Under the pieces are notes generated by a model. The model worked only from the letters and a program-made list of their open reading frames with translations. It was not told the origin of the DNA and searched no databases. A program made the translations under genes and the position numbers. 64,000 nt of DNA from Porphyrobacter sp. AAP82. Its GTDB lineage: Bacteria > Pseudomonadota > Alphaproteobacteria > Sphingomonadales > Sphingomonadaceae. Positions 16,138-24,698 of this stretch are shown here, in pieces; position 1 is the first letter of the stretch, and the number at the start of each line of letters is the position of its first letter. The stretch is taken from NCBI RefSeq assembly GCF_000331285.1, contig NZ_ANFX01000016.1, forward strand, positions 1 to 64,000, written 5' to 3'.

Positions 16138-18909
16138 ATGTCGACCGGCAAGCGCCTGGCAGGGCTGCTGCTTCTCACCACGTCGCTCACGTTTCCGGTA
16201 GCGCTTCACGCGCAGGATGCCGAGCCGACCGACGCGCAAGCCGAAGAGCAGGCGGGCGATCCGCTGGCCGGCGACGTCCAGACCACCGAAGAACAGGCGA
16301 TCGAAGATCCCGAGATTTCGGTCCCCGGCGGCGAGATCGTCGTCACCGGCCGTCGCAACCGCAATCCCGAACGCAATTCGACCCAGGTCCTCAACGTCCT
16401 CACCGAAGCCGACATCGCCCGCACCGGCGAAAGCGACATCGCCGGCGCGCTGAACCGCGTCACCGGCCTGTCGGTGGTCGGCGAGGGCCGCGTCTTTGTG
16501 CGCGGCCTTGGCGACCGCTACTCGCTGGCACTGCTCAACGGCCTCCCGCTGCCGAGCCCCGAGCCGCTGAGCCGCGTCGTCCCGCTCGACATCTTCCCGA
16601 CCAGCGTGGTCGCCTCCAGCCTCGTGCAGAAGACCTATTCGGCCAACTACCCGGGCGAATTCGGCGGCGGCGTGATCAACCTCACCACCAAGGCCGTTCC
16701 GCTCGAGGATTATTTCGACATCTCGTTCAGCGGCAGCGGGGACACCGAGACCACGTTCGAGAACGGTCTGACCTATTTCGGCAGCCGCTGGGACACCTTC
16801 GGCTTCGACAACGGCAACCGCGATATCCCCTCGTTCCTCCAGCAATATTTCGACAGCGGGCTGCGCCTCGGCGATCTGCCGGTCAACTACAGTGCGACCA
16901 ACCCCGCGCAGCTGACGCAGGAAGCCATCGCCGCGCAGCTGCTGCCGACCAACCTCGTCACGCTCCAGCGGCGCAGCCGCCTGCCGGCCAACTTTTCGGC
17001 CAATGCCACCGGCGGCCTGTCGATCGACCTGTCCGACGACATGACCTTCGGCATTGTCGCCACCGCAGGCATCCGCAATACTTGGCGCAACCGGTCGGTG
17101 ATCAGCCAGGTCGGCAACACCGACCTGACCGCGCTCAACGAAGATTACACGACCTTCGTCACCGACAACAAGGTGCTGGTCAACGCGATGCTCGGCTTCG
17201 GGCTCGACTTTGGCGAGCACAAGGTGCGCTGGACCAACCTCTACATCCGCGACACCCTCAAGACCGCGCGTCTCCAGCAGGGCACCAACTTCACGCTGGG
17301 CCTCGACGGCTTCGATGTCGCCAACCAGCAGACCGCCTGGTTCGAACGCCAGCTGGTCGACACGCAGCTGGTGACCGAGCTGGATTTCGACGCGCTCAAG
17401 GTCGACCTGCGCGCAGGCTACGCCCGCACCGACCGCGAGGCGCCCTTCAACGCCAACATCCGCTATACCCGCACCAACCGTGCGGATAGCCCCTTCGGCA
17501 ACTTCTTCGTCGCCTATTTCAACCAGGAATCCGACACCGGCGTCTCGACTGTCGCGTTCGAGGATTTGCAGGAAGACCTGTATTTCATCGGCACCGACGT
17601 GTCCTACGAGCTTGCCTCGGGTCTCGATCTGACGGTCGGTGGCACCTATAACGACACCGCCCGCGCTTCCTCGAACCGCGAGTTCCAGCCGCGCATCCAG
17701 GCCGATATCTCCAACCCGGTGCTCGGCCCGCTCGGCCCGTCGACGATCCCTGCCCTCGGCCTGCGCCGTCCGGGCGACATCATCAACGGGGCGACCATCG
17801 CCGGCTATGAAGTGTCGCTGACCGAAGTCACCGACTTCCCGGCCTTCGATGCCGCGCTCAAGGTCTATGCCGGTTACGGGCAGGTCCGCTGGCTGCCGAC
17901 CGAGACGATCACGATCGACGCCGGCGTGCGTTACGAAGATGCCGAACAGACGGTCGCGCTCGACCAGACGATCTTCAATACGCCGATCACCAACTCGATC
18001 CCGACCAATCTGAACAACAACTACTTCCTGCCCGGCGGGACAGTGACCTGGCAGGCGACCGACAAGCTGCAACTGCGGCTTGCGGCCTCCAAGACCATCG
18101 GCCGCCCGCAGTTCCGCGAACTGGTCGAACAGACCTACTTCGATCCGGAATCGAACCGCCGCTACCAGGGTAACCCGTTCCTCAACGACACCGAGCTGCT
18201 CAACCTCGAAGGGCGCGCGGAATATTACCTGACCTCGAAGAACCGCCTGACGCTTGCCGGCTTCTACAAGAAGCTCGACAATCCGATCGAATCCTTCGTG
18301 TTCAGCCAGTCGGGCTTCGGCAACCTGCTGACCAGCTTCGCGAACGCGCCTGCTGCCGATCTTTACGGTGCGGAAGTCGACCTGTCCTACGGGATCGACC
18401 TCTACAATGCGGGCGGGTTCTTCGAGACCAAGCAGATCCTGATCCTCGCCAACTACACCTACTCGAAGTCGAGCCTGTCGGTCGCGGCGGGAGATCTGAC
18501 CTTCCACCCGCTGGGCGGTCGCCAGACCGGGCAGCTCGCTGCCAACCAGCTGTTCCGCGACGGCGCCCCGCTGGTCGGCCAGTCGGACCACCTCGCCAAC
18601 ATCTCGCTCGGGATCGAGGACACCGAGAAGGTCCAGCAGCTGACGCTGCTCGTCAACTACGCCAGCAAGCGCGTGGTGAGCCGCGGCTTCAACCAGCCCG
18701 ACGTGATCGAGAACCCCGGCTTCACCTTCGATGTGGTGGGCCGCACCGATATCAGCCTCGCCGGCCTCGCGCTCGAGCTGAGCCTCGAGGCGCGCAACAT
18801 CTTCGGGCGCGACCACCTCGAATTCCAGCAGCTCGGGACGAACCGGGTGGAGTTCAACACCTATCAGGTGGGCACGTCCTTCTCGGTGGGCCTCAAGGCG
18901 CACTTCTGA
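16138..18909 (+). CDS. TonB-dependent outer-membrane receptor
   Basis: This receptor of about 923 residues has a signal peptide ending near LHAQ, an acidic N-terminal spacer, a TonB-box-like segment (EIVVTGRRN), the plug domain (TEADIARTGESDIAGALNRV, then VRGLGDRYSLALLNGLPLP and GGGVINLTTK) and a 22-strand barrel. The barrel ends with an aromatic terminus (SVGLKAHF), so the gene is intact. The ATG at 16138 has GAGGGGG upstream. An in-frame ATG at 16120 (six residues longer) is possible. Such receptors import scarce ligands with energy from TonB. The partner lipoprotein gene lies directly upstream, and the ligand cannot be read from the sequence. Confidence 0.9.
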   Translation: MSTGKRLAGLLLLTTSLTFPVALHAQDAEPTDAQAEEQAGDPLAGDVQTTEEQAIEDPEISVPGGEIVVTGRRNRNPERNSTQVLNVLTEADIARTGESDIAGALNRVTGLSVVGEGRVFVRGLGDRYSLALLNGLPLPSPEPLSRVVPLDIFPTSVVASSLVQKTYSANYPGEFGGGVINLTTKAVPLEDYFDISFSGSGDTETTFENGLTYFGSRWDTFGFDNGNRDIPSFLQQYFDSGLRLGDLPVNYSATNPAQLTQEAIAAQLLPTNLVTLQRRSRLPANFSANATGGLSIDLSDDMTFGIVATAGIRNTWRNRSVISQVGNTDLTALNEDYTTFVTDNKVLVNAMLGFGLDFGEHKVRWTNLYIRDTLKTARLQQGTNFTLGLDGFDVANQQTAWFERQLVDTQLVTELDFDALKVDLRAGYARTDREAPFNANIRYTRTNRADSPFGNFFVAYFNQESDTGVSTVAFEDLQEDLYFIGTDVSYELASGLDLTVGGTYNDTARASSNREFQPRIQADISNPVLGPLGPSTIPALGLRRPGDIINGATIAGYEVSLTEVTDFPAFDAALKVYAGYGQVRWLPTETITIDAGVRYEDAEQTVALDQTIFNTPITNSIPTNLNNNYFLPGGTVTWQATDKLQLRLAASKTIGRPQFRELVEQTYFDPESNRRYQGNPFLNDTELLNLEGRAEYYLTSKNRLTLAGFYKKLDNPIESFVFSQSGFGNLLTSFANAPAADLYGAEVDLSYGIDLYNAGGFFETKQILILANYTYSKSSLSVAAGDLTFHPLGGRQTGQLAANQLFRDGAPLVGQSDHLANISLGIEDTEKVQQLTLLVNYASKRVVSRGFNQPDVIENPGFTFDVVGRTDISLAGLALELSLEARNIFGRDHLEFQQLGTNRVEFNTYQVGTSFSVGLKAHF

Positions 18910-18930
18910 TCCGGCGCTGACCGCAAACGC

Positions 18931-18961
18931 AAAGGCCGCTCCCTTCGGGGGGCGGCCTTTT
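18931..18961 (+). terminator. Rho-independent terminator after the TonB receptor
   Basis: AAAGGCCGCTCCC and GGGGGCGGCCTTT pair around a TTCG loop, followed by T residues. The hairpin lies 22 bp after the receptor stop. Its A-rich left side could also terminate transcription from the opposite strand. Confidence 0.85.
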
Positions 18962-19077
18962 GCTTTGGGGGGCATTGCGGGCCGGAGCGTGGCTGCCTTC
19001 ACAACTTGCCGGCAGAGCGCGGCAGCGAACCCGCAAGCGCGATGGCGCCCGCGCCGAAGCGGCCGCGCTTCGCGTCC

Positions 19078-19752
19078 TCAGTTCAGATCGAAGACATAGC
19101 CCAGCGAGCGCACCGTGCGCAGCGGGTTGCCGCCGCCGGCCGACTTGATCGCCCGCCGGAGCCGGCCGATCCACACATCGACCGTGCGCTCGTCGATCGG
19201 CGGTTCGCGCTTGCCGAGGCCGTTGATGAGGTCCTCGCGGGTCAGCACCCGGTTGGGATTTTCGGCGAGGAAGCGCAGCAGGCGGAATTCGTTGGGTCTG
19301 AGGACAATCGGCGCCTCGTTCCAGCGCGCCTGCAAGGCCGCCATGTCGATCGTCAGCGCGCCGAGCTCGAACCACCGCGTCGCCTGGCGCTCGACCCCGC
19401 GCGATTGCAGCGCCAGCACCCGGTCGAGCACCGCGGTGCGGGTGAGCGGCCCGATCACGTAGTCGTCCGCCCCGGCGCGCAAGGCGCGGCGGCGGTCCTC
19501 GGGGTCGTCTTCCTCGAGAACCATGGTGACATGGGCATCGACCGTGCGGGCATCGGCGCGCAGCCGGCGGCACATCTCAAGCCCCGCCAGCTCGGGCATC
19601 ACCCAGTCGACAAAGGCCCACATCGGCCCCTCGACCAGCCTCCGCGGCCCCTCGGGCCCCAGCCGGTCGAAGGTGAAGCGGCGCTGGTCGTGAACGAAAT
19701 CCTCAAGGCTTTCGCCCAGTTCGCTCGTCAGGAAGATATTGACGACATCCAT
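19078..19752 (-). CDS. Orphan OmpR/PhoB-type regulator with a degenerate receiver domain
   Basis: This 224-residue protein has an N-terminal receiver-like domain (1-115) and a C-terminal winged-helix DNA-binding domain of the OmpR/PhoB family (about 125-224; NEFRLLRFLAENPNRVLTREDL, then ERTVDVWIGRLRRAI and VRSLGYVF). The phospho-acceptor position is present (VDWVMPELAG, Asp 49). However, the N-terminal acidic pair is replaced by TSE, and the conserved Lys of the KPF motif is replaced (IGPLT). Normal phosphorylation chemistry is therefore doubtful. No histidine kinase gene is adjacent. A GTCA direct repeat 42 bp upstream could be an operator. Confidence 0.85.
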   Translation of the reverse strand: MDVVNIFLTSELGESLEDFVHDQRRFTFDRLGPEGPRRLVEGPMWAFVDWVMPELAGLEMCRRLRADARTVDAHVTMVLEEDDPEDRRRALRAGADDYVIGPLTRTAVLDRVLALQSRGVERQATRWFELGALTIDMAALQARWNEAPIVLRPNEFRLLRFLAENPNRVLTREDLINGLGKREPPIDERTVDVWIGRLRRAIKSAGGGNPLRTVRSLGYVFDLN

Positions 19753-19793
19753 ATTTCAGCCAGCCCCGTTTTTTGTCGGAGTGGCGCAAGGGT

Positions 19794-19811
19794 GTGACGC
19801 GTTTGTGACTG
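19794..19811 (-). promoter_or_regulatory. GTCAC direct repeat upstream of the orphan regulator
   Basis: The minus strand reads CAGTCACAAACGCGTCAC: two GTCAC elements spaced 11 bp start to start, as in Pho boxes, with 11 of 14 half-site positions matching the Pho consensus. The distance to the regulator ATG (about 42 bp) is like that of the box before virB1. It could be a binding site for PhoB or for the regulator itself. Confidence 0.35.
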
Positions 19812-19833
19812 GTTTTCAGTTGTAGGTAATCGT

Positions 19834-19861
19834 CCGGGACGAGGCTTGCGGACTGTCCCGG
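19834..19861. repeat. GGGAC...GTCCC inverted repeat
   Basis: CCGGGAC (19834-19840) and GTCCCGG (19855-19861) flank a spacer ending in GCGGACT. The segment GCGGACTGTCCC is shared exactly with the repeat at 14270-14294, so the two look like copies of one short element. It lies just downstream of the SDR gene on the minus strand and might also act as a terminator hairpin. Confidence 0.5.
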
Positions 19862-19867
19862 ATGAGG

Positions 19868-20608
19868 TCAGGCGAGCGTCAGCCCGCCGTCGACCACCAG
19901 CGTCTGCCCGGTGATGTAGGCCGAGAGCGGCGAGGCGAGGAACAGCGCGGCGCCGGCCATGTCCTCAGGCGTGCCCATGCGCCTCAAGGGGATGCGTTTG
20001 AGGCTCGCTTCGAGCCGTTCGGGGTGGTCGGTGGTTACTGAGGTGAGCTTGGTCGGCACCAGCCCCGGGGCAATGCCGTTGACGCGGATGCCGTCCCTCG
20101 CCCAGGCCTCGCCCAGCGTCTTGGTGAGGCTCGCCGCGCCTGCTTTCGATGCCGCGTAAGCGGGGGTGCCGATGGTGGATTTGAACGCGGCGACGCTGGA
20201 GACGATGATGATCCTGCCCCCGGCCTCCGCCAGCGCGGGGTGGAAGGCGCGGGCGGCGTCCATCACCGAATTGAGGTTGATGTCGATGACCTGATCCCAG
20301 CCCTCGCGGGTGAACTCCTGCCGACCGTAGCGCACGGTGCCCTGACACAGCACCAACACATCGAGCGGGCCGAAATCCGCCGCCAAACGCCCCGCCGCCT
20401 CGCGGTCGGTCAGATCAAGCTGGCGGTAGTCGAGGCCGGTGAAGTCGGAGTCTTCGGCCTCGAGATAGTCCCCGAAATCGGGCCGCGTGCCGGTGACAGT
20501 CACGCTCGCCCCGCGTGCGCCGAAGCCGTGCGCGATGCCGTTCCCGATCCCGCTCGACCCGCCGATGACGAGAACGCGCGCACCGGTGAAGTCGAGGGGG
20601 TCGGTCAT
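19868..20608 (-). CDS. Short-chain dehydrogenase/reductase
   Basis: This 246-residue classical SDR has a nucleotide-binding GGSSGIGNG motif near residue 17, an NxxS-type region (DINLNSVMDAA), catalytic Ser in IIIVSSVAAF and the YAASK pair, and the family ending YITGQTLVVDGG. The ATG at 20608 was chosen because the sequence upstream has no family resemblance. It lies 14 bp after an acyl-CoA dehydrogenase gene, so the pair probably handles one acyl or hydroxyacyl substrate. The substrate is not known. Confidence 0.85.
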   Translation of the reverse strand: MTDPLDFTGARVLVIGGSSGIGNGIAHGFGARGASVTVTGTRPDFGDYLEAEDSDFTGLDYRQLDLTDREAAGRLAADFGPLDVLVLCQGTVRYGRQEFTREGWDQVIDINLNSVMDAARAFHPALAEAGGRIIIVSSVAAFKSTIGTPAYAASKAGAASLTKTLGEAWARDGIRVNGIAPGLVPTKLTSVTTDHPERLEASLKRIPLRRMGTPEDMAGAALFLASPLSAYITGQTLVVDGGLTLA

Positions 20609-20622
20609 GGTCAAATGCTCCC

Positions 20623-21765
20623 TCAGATCGACCGCGAGATCACTTCCTTCATGATCTCGTTGGTGCCGCCGAAAATCCGCGTCACGCGCGCATCGCGCCA
20701 CAGCCTCGCGATGGCATATTCGTTCATGTAGCCCGCCCCGCCGTGGAGTTGCAGCGCGGTGTCGCAGCATTCCCACTGGAGGTCTGTGTGCCACAGCTTG
20801 GCCGCGCTCGCCTCGTCGGTGGTGAGCTCGCCCGCGAGGTGCTTGCGGATCGCCCAGTCGAGGTGCGCCCAGCCCACTTGCAGCTTGGCCTTGAGGTCAG
20901 CGAGGGTGAACTTGGTGTTCTGGAACTCGAACACGGTCTTGCCGAAGGCCTTGCGGTCCTTGGTGAACTTCACCGCTTCATCAAACGCCCGCTGCGCCGC
21001 GGCCTGCGCGCCGACCGCGATGCCGAGGCGTTCCTGCGGCAACTCTTCCATCAGATGCACAAACCCCATGCCTTCCGCGCCGAGGATATTGGTCATCGGC
21101 ACGCGGCAATCGTTGAAGAACAGCTCGGAGGTGTCGGCGGCGTGCTGGCCGATCTTGTCGAGATTGCGCCCGCGCTCGAAGCCGGGGGTGTCGGCGTCGA
21201 CCAGCACGAGGCTGATGCCCTTGGCGCCCTTCTCGGGATCGGTCTTGGCGACCACGATCACGCAATCGGCGTTCTGGCCGTTGGTGATGTAGGTCTTCGA
21301 GCCGTTGATGACGAGGTGGTTGCCGTCCTTCTTCGCCGTGGTGCGGATGCCCTGCAGGTCGGAGCCTGCGCCCGGCTCGGTCATGGCGATCGCGGTGATG
21401 ATGTCGCCGCTGACCATGCCGGGGAGATACTTGGCGCGCTGTTCGGGGTTGCCGAGGCGTTCGAAGTAATTGGCGGTGATATCGTTCTGGAGCGTGAAGC
21501 CCGCGGAAGATCCAAGGTAGGAGAGCTCCTCGGTCAGCACGCAATTGAACCCGAAATCGAGGCCGAGGCCGCCGTTTTCTTGCCTGACCGTCATGCACAG
21601 CATCCCGGCATCGCCCATCTTCTTCCACACGTCGCGCGGGACGATGCCGTTCGCCTCATGCTCGTCCATGTGCGGGGTCAGGCTTTCCGCGAAGACCTTG
21701 CGGACAGTGTCGCGGAAGGCCTCGTGGTCTTCGTTGTAGGCGGTGCGATAGGAGGTCGCGAGCAT
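20623..21765 (-). CDS. Acyl-CoA dehydrogenase
   Basis: This is a full-length (380 residues) FAD-dependent acyl-CoA dehydrogenase. It has the N-terminal helical domain, the middle beta-domain with AIAMTEPGAGSDLQGI and ITNGQNAD, and the C-terminal domain with RKAFGKTVFEFQ, LQLHGGAGYMNEY and the end signature VTRIFGGTNEIMKEVI. The likely catalytic base region is GGAGYMNEYAIAR. It is co-directional with the downstream SDR. Chain-length preference cannot be read from the sequence. Confidence 0.9.
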   Translation of the reverse strand: MLATSYRTAYNEDHEAFRDTVRKVFAESLTPHMDEHEANGIVPRDVWKKMGDAGMLCMTVRQENGGLGLDFGFNCVLTEELSYLGSSAGFTLQNDITANYFERLGNPEQRAKYLPGMVSGDIITAIAMTEPGAGSDLQGIRTTAKKDGNHLVINGSKTYITNGQNADCVIVVAKTDPEKGAKGISLVLVDADTPGFERGRNLDKIGQHAADTSELFFNDCRVPMTNILGAEGMGFVHLMEELPQERLGIAVGAQAAAQRAFDEAVKFTKDRKAFGKTVFEFQNTKFTLADLKAKLQVGWAHLDWAIRKHLAGELTTDEASAAKLWHTDLQWECCDTALQLHGGAGYMNEYAIARLWRDARVTRIFGGTNEIMKEVISRSI

Positions 21766-21856
21766 GGGGGTTCTCTCCGGCAGATGGGTTTTGATTTGCC
21801 ACGATAGAACAGGGGGCGAGCGCGGGGGTCAAGCGCCAAAAGTGCAAGCGTCCCGG

Positions 21857-22591
21857 TCAATGCGGGATGAAACCGCGCCAGAATTCCTGCACGGCGGACG
21901 ACCGGGCGACAGGTTCGAGAAGGATCATCCCCGCATTCGCCATCACCGCCAGCACCGTGGCAGGGTGCCGCAGCTTGCCGAACCGCCACGCGAACAGCAG
22001 CGTCAACGCGATGATGATCGCCTGACACAGATACAGCGGCACATCCATCGCGGCCTTGTTTTCCGGCACGAAGCCATAGGCCATGATCCAGACGTTCTGC
22101 ATCCCCCGGCCGAGCGCGGGCATGATCAGGATGAAGGCGGTCGAGGCCATCCACCAGCCGTGATCCTCGGGCGATTTGCGCGTCACGATCGCCATCCCCA
22201 CCGCGGCCGCGAAGGCGCTGATCAGCAGCATTTCGCTCTGCATGATCCAGAAGAAGAACCACGGCTCGAACGGCCCCCAATCCTGCGGATTGTCCCGCAC
22301 GGAGTTGGCAAAGACGATGTCGCGGAACAGCTGCGAGATCGACAGCAGGATCATCGCACCTGCCAGCAACAATCCGAACAGGCCCCATGTCCGGTGCGCA
22401 GCGATCTTTCCCTTGGCCACAAACCGGGGCTGGAGGATCAGGAAGGCGTACCAGACGGTCGCGTTCCAGTAATGGACGTGTACGGCCCAGGTGTTGCTGG
22501 CGAAGTCACCCCAGTAATCCATGGCAATGCCGAGTTGCATGATCACCATCACGGCGATCATCCAGATCCACAAGGGCCGCAGATTGTCCAT
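21857..22591 (-). CDS. Polytopic membrane protein of unknown function
   Basis: This 244-residue protein has about seven hydrophobic segments. Paired or single histidines near membrane ends (HVHYWNATVWY near residue 38, AAHRTWGLFG near 65) recall haem-binding or DUF2306-like membrane proteins, but I do not recognise the family with confidence. I chose the ATG at 22591 over a GTG ten codons upstream (22621); neither has a strong ribosome site. It follows the fpr gene by 38 bp on the same strand, so an electron-transfer link is possible but unproven. Confidence 0.7.
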   Translation of the reverse strand: MDNLRPLWIWMIAVMVIMQLGIAMDYWGDFASNTWAVHVHYWNATVWYAFLILQPRFVAKGKIAAHRTWGLFGLLLAGAMILLSISQLFRDIVFANSVRDNPQDWGPFEPWFFFWIMQSEMLLISAFAAAVGMAIVTRKSPEDHGWWMASTAFILIMPALGRGMQNVWIMAYGFVPENKAAMDVPLYLCQAIIIALTLLFAWRFGKLRHPATVLAVMANAGMILLEPVARSSAVQEFWRGFIPH

Positions 22592-22629
22592 GTCCCATCC
22601 CCCCGGAGGGACGGGTATCACAAGCAGGC

Positions 22630-23445
22630 TTACCCCACAAACGCCCGCTCGATCACGAACTGCCCCGGCTTGCTGTTCGCGCCCTCTTCAAACCCGCGGC
22701 GTTCCAGATCGGCGGCGTGGTCCTTGATCATCGCCATCGAGCCGCACAGCATCACGCGGTCTTCGTCGGGCACGAAGCGTTGCGGGCCCTTGGACTGTTC
22801 GAACAGCCGGCCATCGTCGATCAGCTGCTGGATGCGCCCTTGTGTGCGGAAGCTTTCGCGGGTCACGGTGGGGACGTAGATCATCCGCGCGCGGTCTTCG
22901 TCCTCGAGCAGCGGATCGCCTTCGAGCTTCGATTCCAGCAGCTCGCGATAGGCGAGCTCGTTCACATTGCGCACGGAATGCACCACGATCACTTCCTCGA
23001 ACATCTGGTAGACCTCGGGATCGCGCACGAGGCTCATGAACGGCGCAAGGCCGGTGCCGGTCGAGAGCATGAACAGCCGCTTGCCCGGCAGCAGCGCGTC
23101 GGTGACGAGGGTGCCGGTGGGCTTCTTGCCGAGATAGATCGGATCACCCACCTCAATGTGCTGGAGCCGCGAGGTGAGCGGGCCGTCCTGCACCTTGATC
23201 GACAGGAACTCCAATTCCTCGGCATAGGACGGCGAGGCGACCGAATAGGCGCGCAGCAGCGGCTTGCCGTTGTCACCGGGCAGCCCGATCATCACGAACT
23301 CGCCCGAACGGAAGCGGAAAGCGGCCGGGCGCGTCATCTTGAGGCTGAACAGCCCGTCGCACCAGTGGTGGACATCGGTGATGGTCTCGACCGAGAGCGC
23401 GGCGCTTTCGGTGAACTGGTCGCGGGTGAGAGCGGTTTGGGTCAC
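22630..23445 (-). CDS. fpr: Ferredoxin-NADP+ reductase
   Basis: This 271-residue flavoenzyme belongs to the bacterial Fpr family. It has the FAD-binding RAYSVASPSY motif (near residue 66), the NADP-binding STGTGLAPFMSL segment (about 128-139) and VMLCGSMAMIKD (about 230). The C-terminal extension ending in VIERAFVG matches the type-II bacterial FNR layout. It moves electrons between NADPH and ferredoxin or flavodoxin. In this context it could supply reductant for the iron-sulphur reductases of bacteriochlorophyll synthesis or for oxidative stress defence. That is inference. Confidence 0.9.
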   Translation of the reverse strand: MTQTALTRDQFTESAALSVETITDVHHWCDGLFSLKMTRPAAFRFRSGEFVMIGLPGDNGKPLLRAYSVASPSYAEELEFLSIKVQDGPLTSRLQHIEVGDPIYLGKKPTGTLVTDALLPGKRLFMLSTGTGLAPFMSLVRDPEVYQMFEEVIVVHSVRNVNELAYRELLESKLEGDPLLEDEDRARMIYVPTVTRESFRTQGRIQQLIDDGRLFEQSKGPQRFVPDEDRVMLCGSMAMIKDHAADLERRGFEEGANSKPGQFVIERAFVG

Positions 23446-23577
23446 AAGGGGCCTCGAATAGGGGTGCGCGCCGCCCGGCAGGGGCGGTCAGGATGGCGGC
23501 GCCAATGAACCAGCCAGCCCCGCGCTTCAAGCTAGATTAGCGATAGGGCGTGAAAGCGGGCCTTCCCTTGTGCTGGA

Positions 23578-24630
23578 TCAATTCCACCCGGCCGCGTTGT
23601 AGAGCTCCACCGCGCGGGCCTCGTTCCGGCCGATCTCGGCCGCGGCGAGGGTGTCCGCCTTGAAGGCGCCGAGCTTCCCGACCGCCGAGGTCGGCGCGAC
23701 GCCGGTTGCGGCGGGATATTCGTTGTTGCCGTTCGCCAGCAATTGCTGGGCCTTGTCCGAGCCGAGATATTCGAGGAGCTTCACCGCGTTCGCGCGGTTG
23801 GGGGCGGTCTTGACCAGCCCCGCGCCGCTCATGTTGACATGGGTGCCGGTGGTCGCCTGATTGGGGAAGATGATGCCGATGCTCTCGAGCACCTTGCGCT
23901 TTTCCGGCGTGTCGAAGCGGGCGAGGTAATAGGTGTTGACCAGCGCAATGTCGCACTCGCCCGCCGCCACGCTTTCGATGTTCGACATGTCGTTGCCCTC
24001 GGGCGGGCGCTGGAAATTGGCGGCGACGCCCTTGGCCCAGGCCGCCGCCCTGGCCTCGCCGTCATGGGCGATCATGCTGGACAGCAGGGCGATGTTGTAG
24101 GCGCTGGAGGAGGAGCGCATGCAGATGCGGCCCTTGAACTCCGGCTTGGCGAGGTCCTCGTAGGTCGCAAGGCCCGCGGGCGCGCCCTTGGCCTTGTTGT
24201 AGACGATGATCCGCGCACGGGTGGTGAGCGCGAACCAGCGGTTCTGCGGATCGCGCAAGGCGGCGGGGATGCGTGTCGCCAGCACCTGCGATTCCACCGG
24301 CGCGAGGAACCCCGCCTGCTCGGCGCGCCACAGCCGGCCGGCATCGACCGTGACGAACAGGTCGGCCTGGCTGTATTCGCCCTCGGCCGCGATCCGCTCG
24401 ATCAGCGCGTCGGCATCGGCTTCGAGGCGGTTGACCTTGATCCCGCTGGTGCAGGTAAAATCCTCGTAGAGCGCAAGGTCGGTGTCGTAGTGACGCGAGG
24501 TGTAGACGTTGACGACGCCCGCAGGCGCGGCGCAGGCGGTCTTGCCCGCGGTGCTCTCGCTCTGCCCTGCGCAAGCGGACAGGGCGGCCAGACTGACGCT
24601 GGCGAGGGCGGCGAGGATCAGGTGCTTCAT
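23578..24630 (-). CDS. Fe(III) ABC transporter substrate-binding lipoprotein
   Basis: This 350-residue binding protein of the FbpA/FutA/AfuA type has a lipobox LSAC (Cys 19) and the mature domain VVNVYTSRHYDTDLALYEDF, with the Tyr residues common in iron-binding members. LVNTYYLARF near residue 225 contains the tandem Tyr pair typical of ferric ligands. A membrane-anchored form is likely, judging from the lipobox. The gene is 68 bp after the ATPase gene and has a Fur-like box immediately upstream, so it can be expressed alone. Confidence 0.88.
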   Translation of the reverse strand: MKHLILAALASVSLAALSACAGQSESTAGKTACAAPAGVVNVYTSRHYDTDLALYEDFTCTSGIKVNRLEADADALIERIAAEGEYSQADLFVTVDAGRLWRAEQAGFLAPVESQVLATRIPAALRDPQNRWFALTTRARIIVYNKAKGAPAGLATYEDLAKPEFKGRICMRSSSSAYNIALLSSMIAHDGEARAAAWAKGVAANFQRPPEGNDMSNIESVAAGECDIALVNTYYLARFDTPEKRKVLESIGIIFPNQATTGTHVNMSGAGLVKTAPNRANAVKLLEYLGSDKAQQLLANGNNEYPAATGVAPTSAVGKLGAFKADTLAAAEIGRNEARAVELYNAAGWN

Positions 24631-24658
24631 GTGGGGCAGGCTTTCGCGGGAGAAGTTG

Positions 24659-24675
24659 TTGCGAATGACTTGCAA
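24659..24675. promoter_or_regulatory. Fur-like box before the iron-binding lipoprotein
   Basis: TTGCGAATGACTTGCAA is a near-perfect 17-bp palindrome (outer TTGC/GCAA arms) of the kind bound by alphaproteobacterial Fur proteins. It is adjacent to an AT-rich GATAATATT stretch that could be the -10 of the binding-protein gene. It lies about 30 bp before the ATG at 24630. Confidence 0.5.
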
Positions 24676-24698
24676 TATTATCGCCCGCCGCGCAAGCC

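Noticed and set aside
16114-19002. Very long open frame on the minus strand opposite the TonB receptor
   Set aside because: It is an antisense shadow caused by high GC at third positions; the plus-strand receptor has a signal peptide, plug and barrel motifs, while the minus frame has no recognisable domain and extreme Arg/Glu/Asp/Val use.
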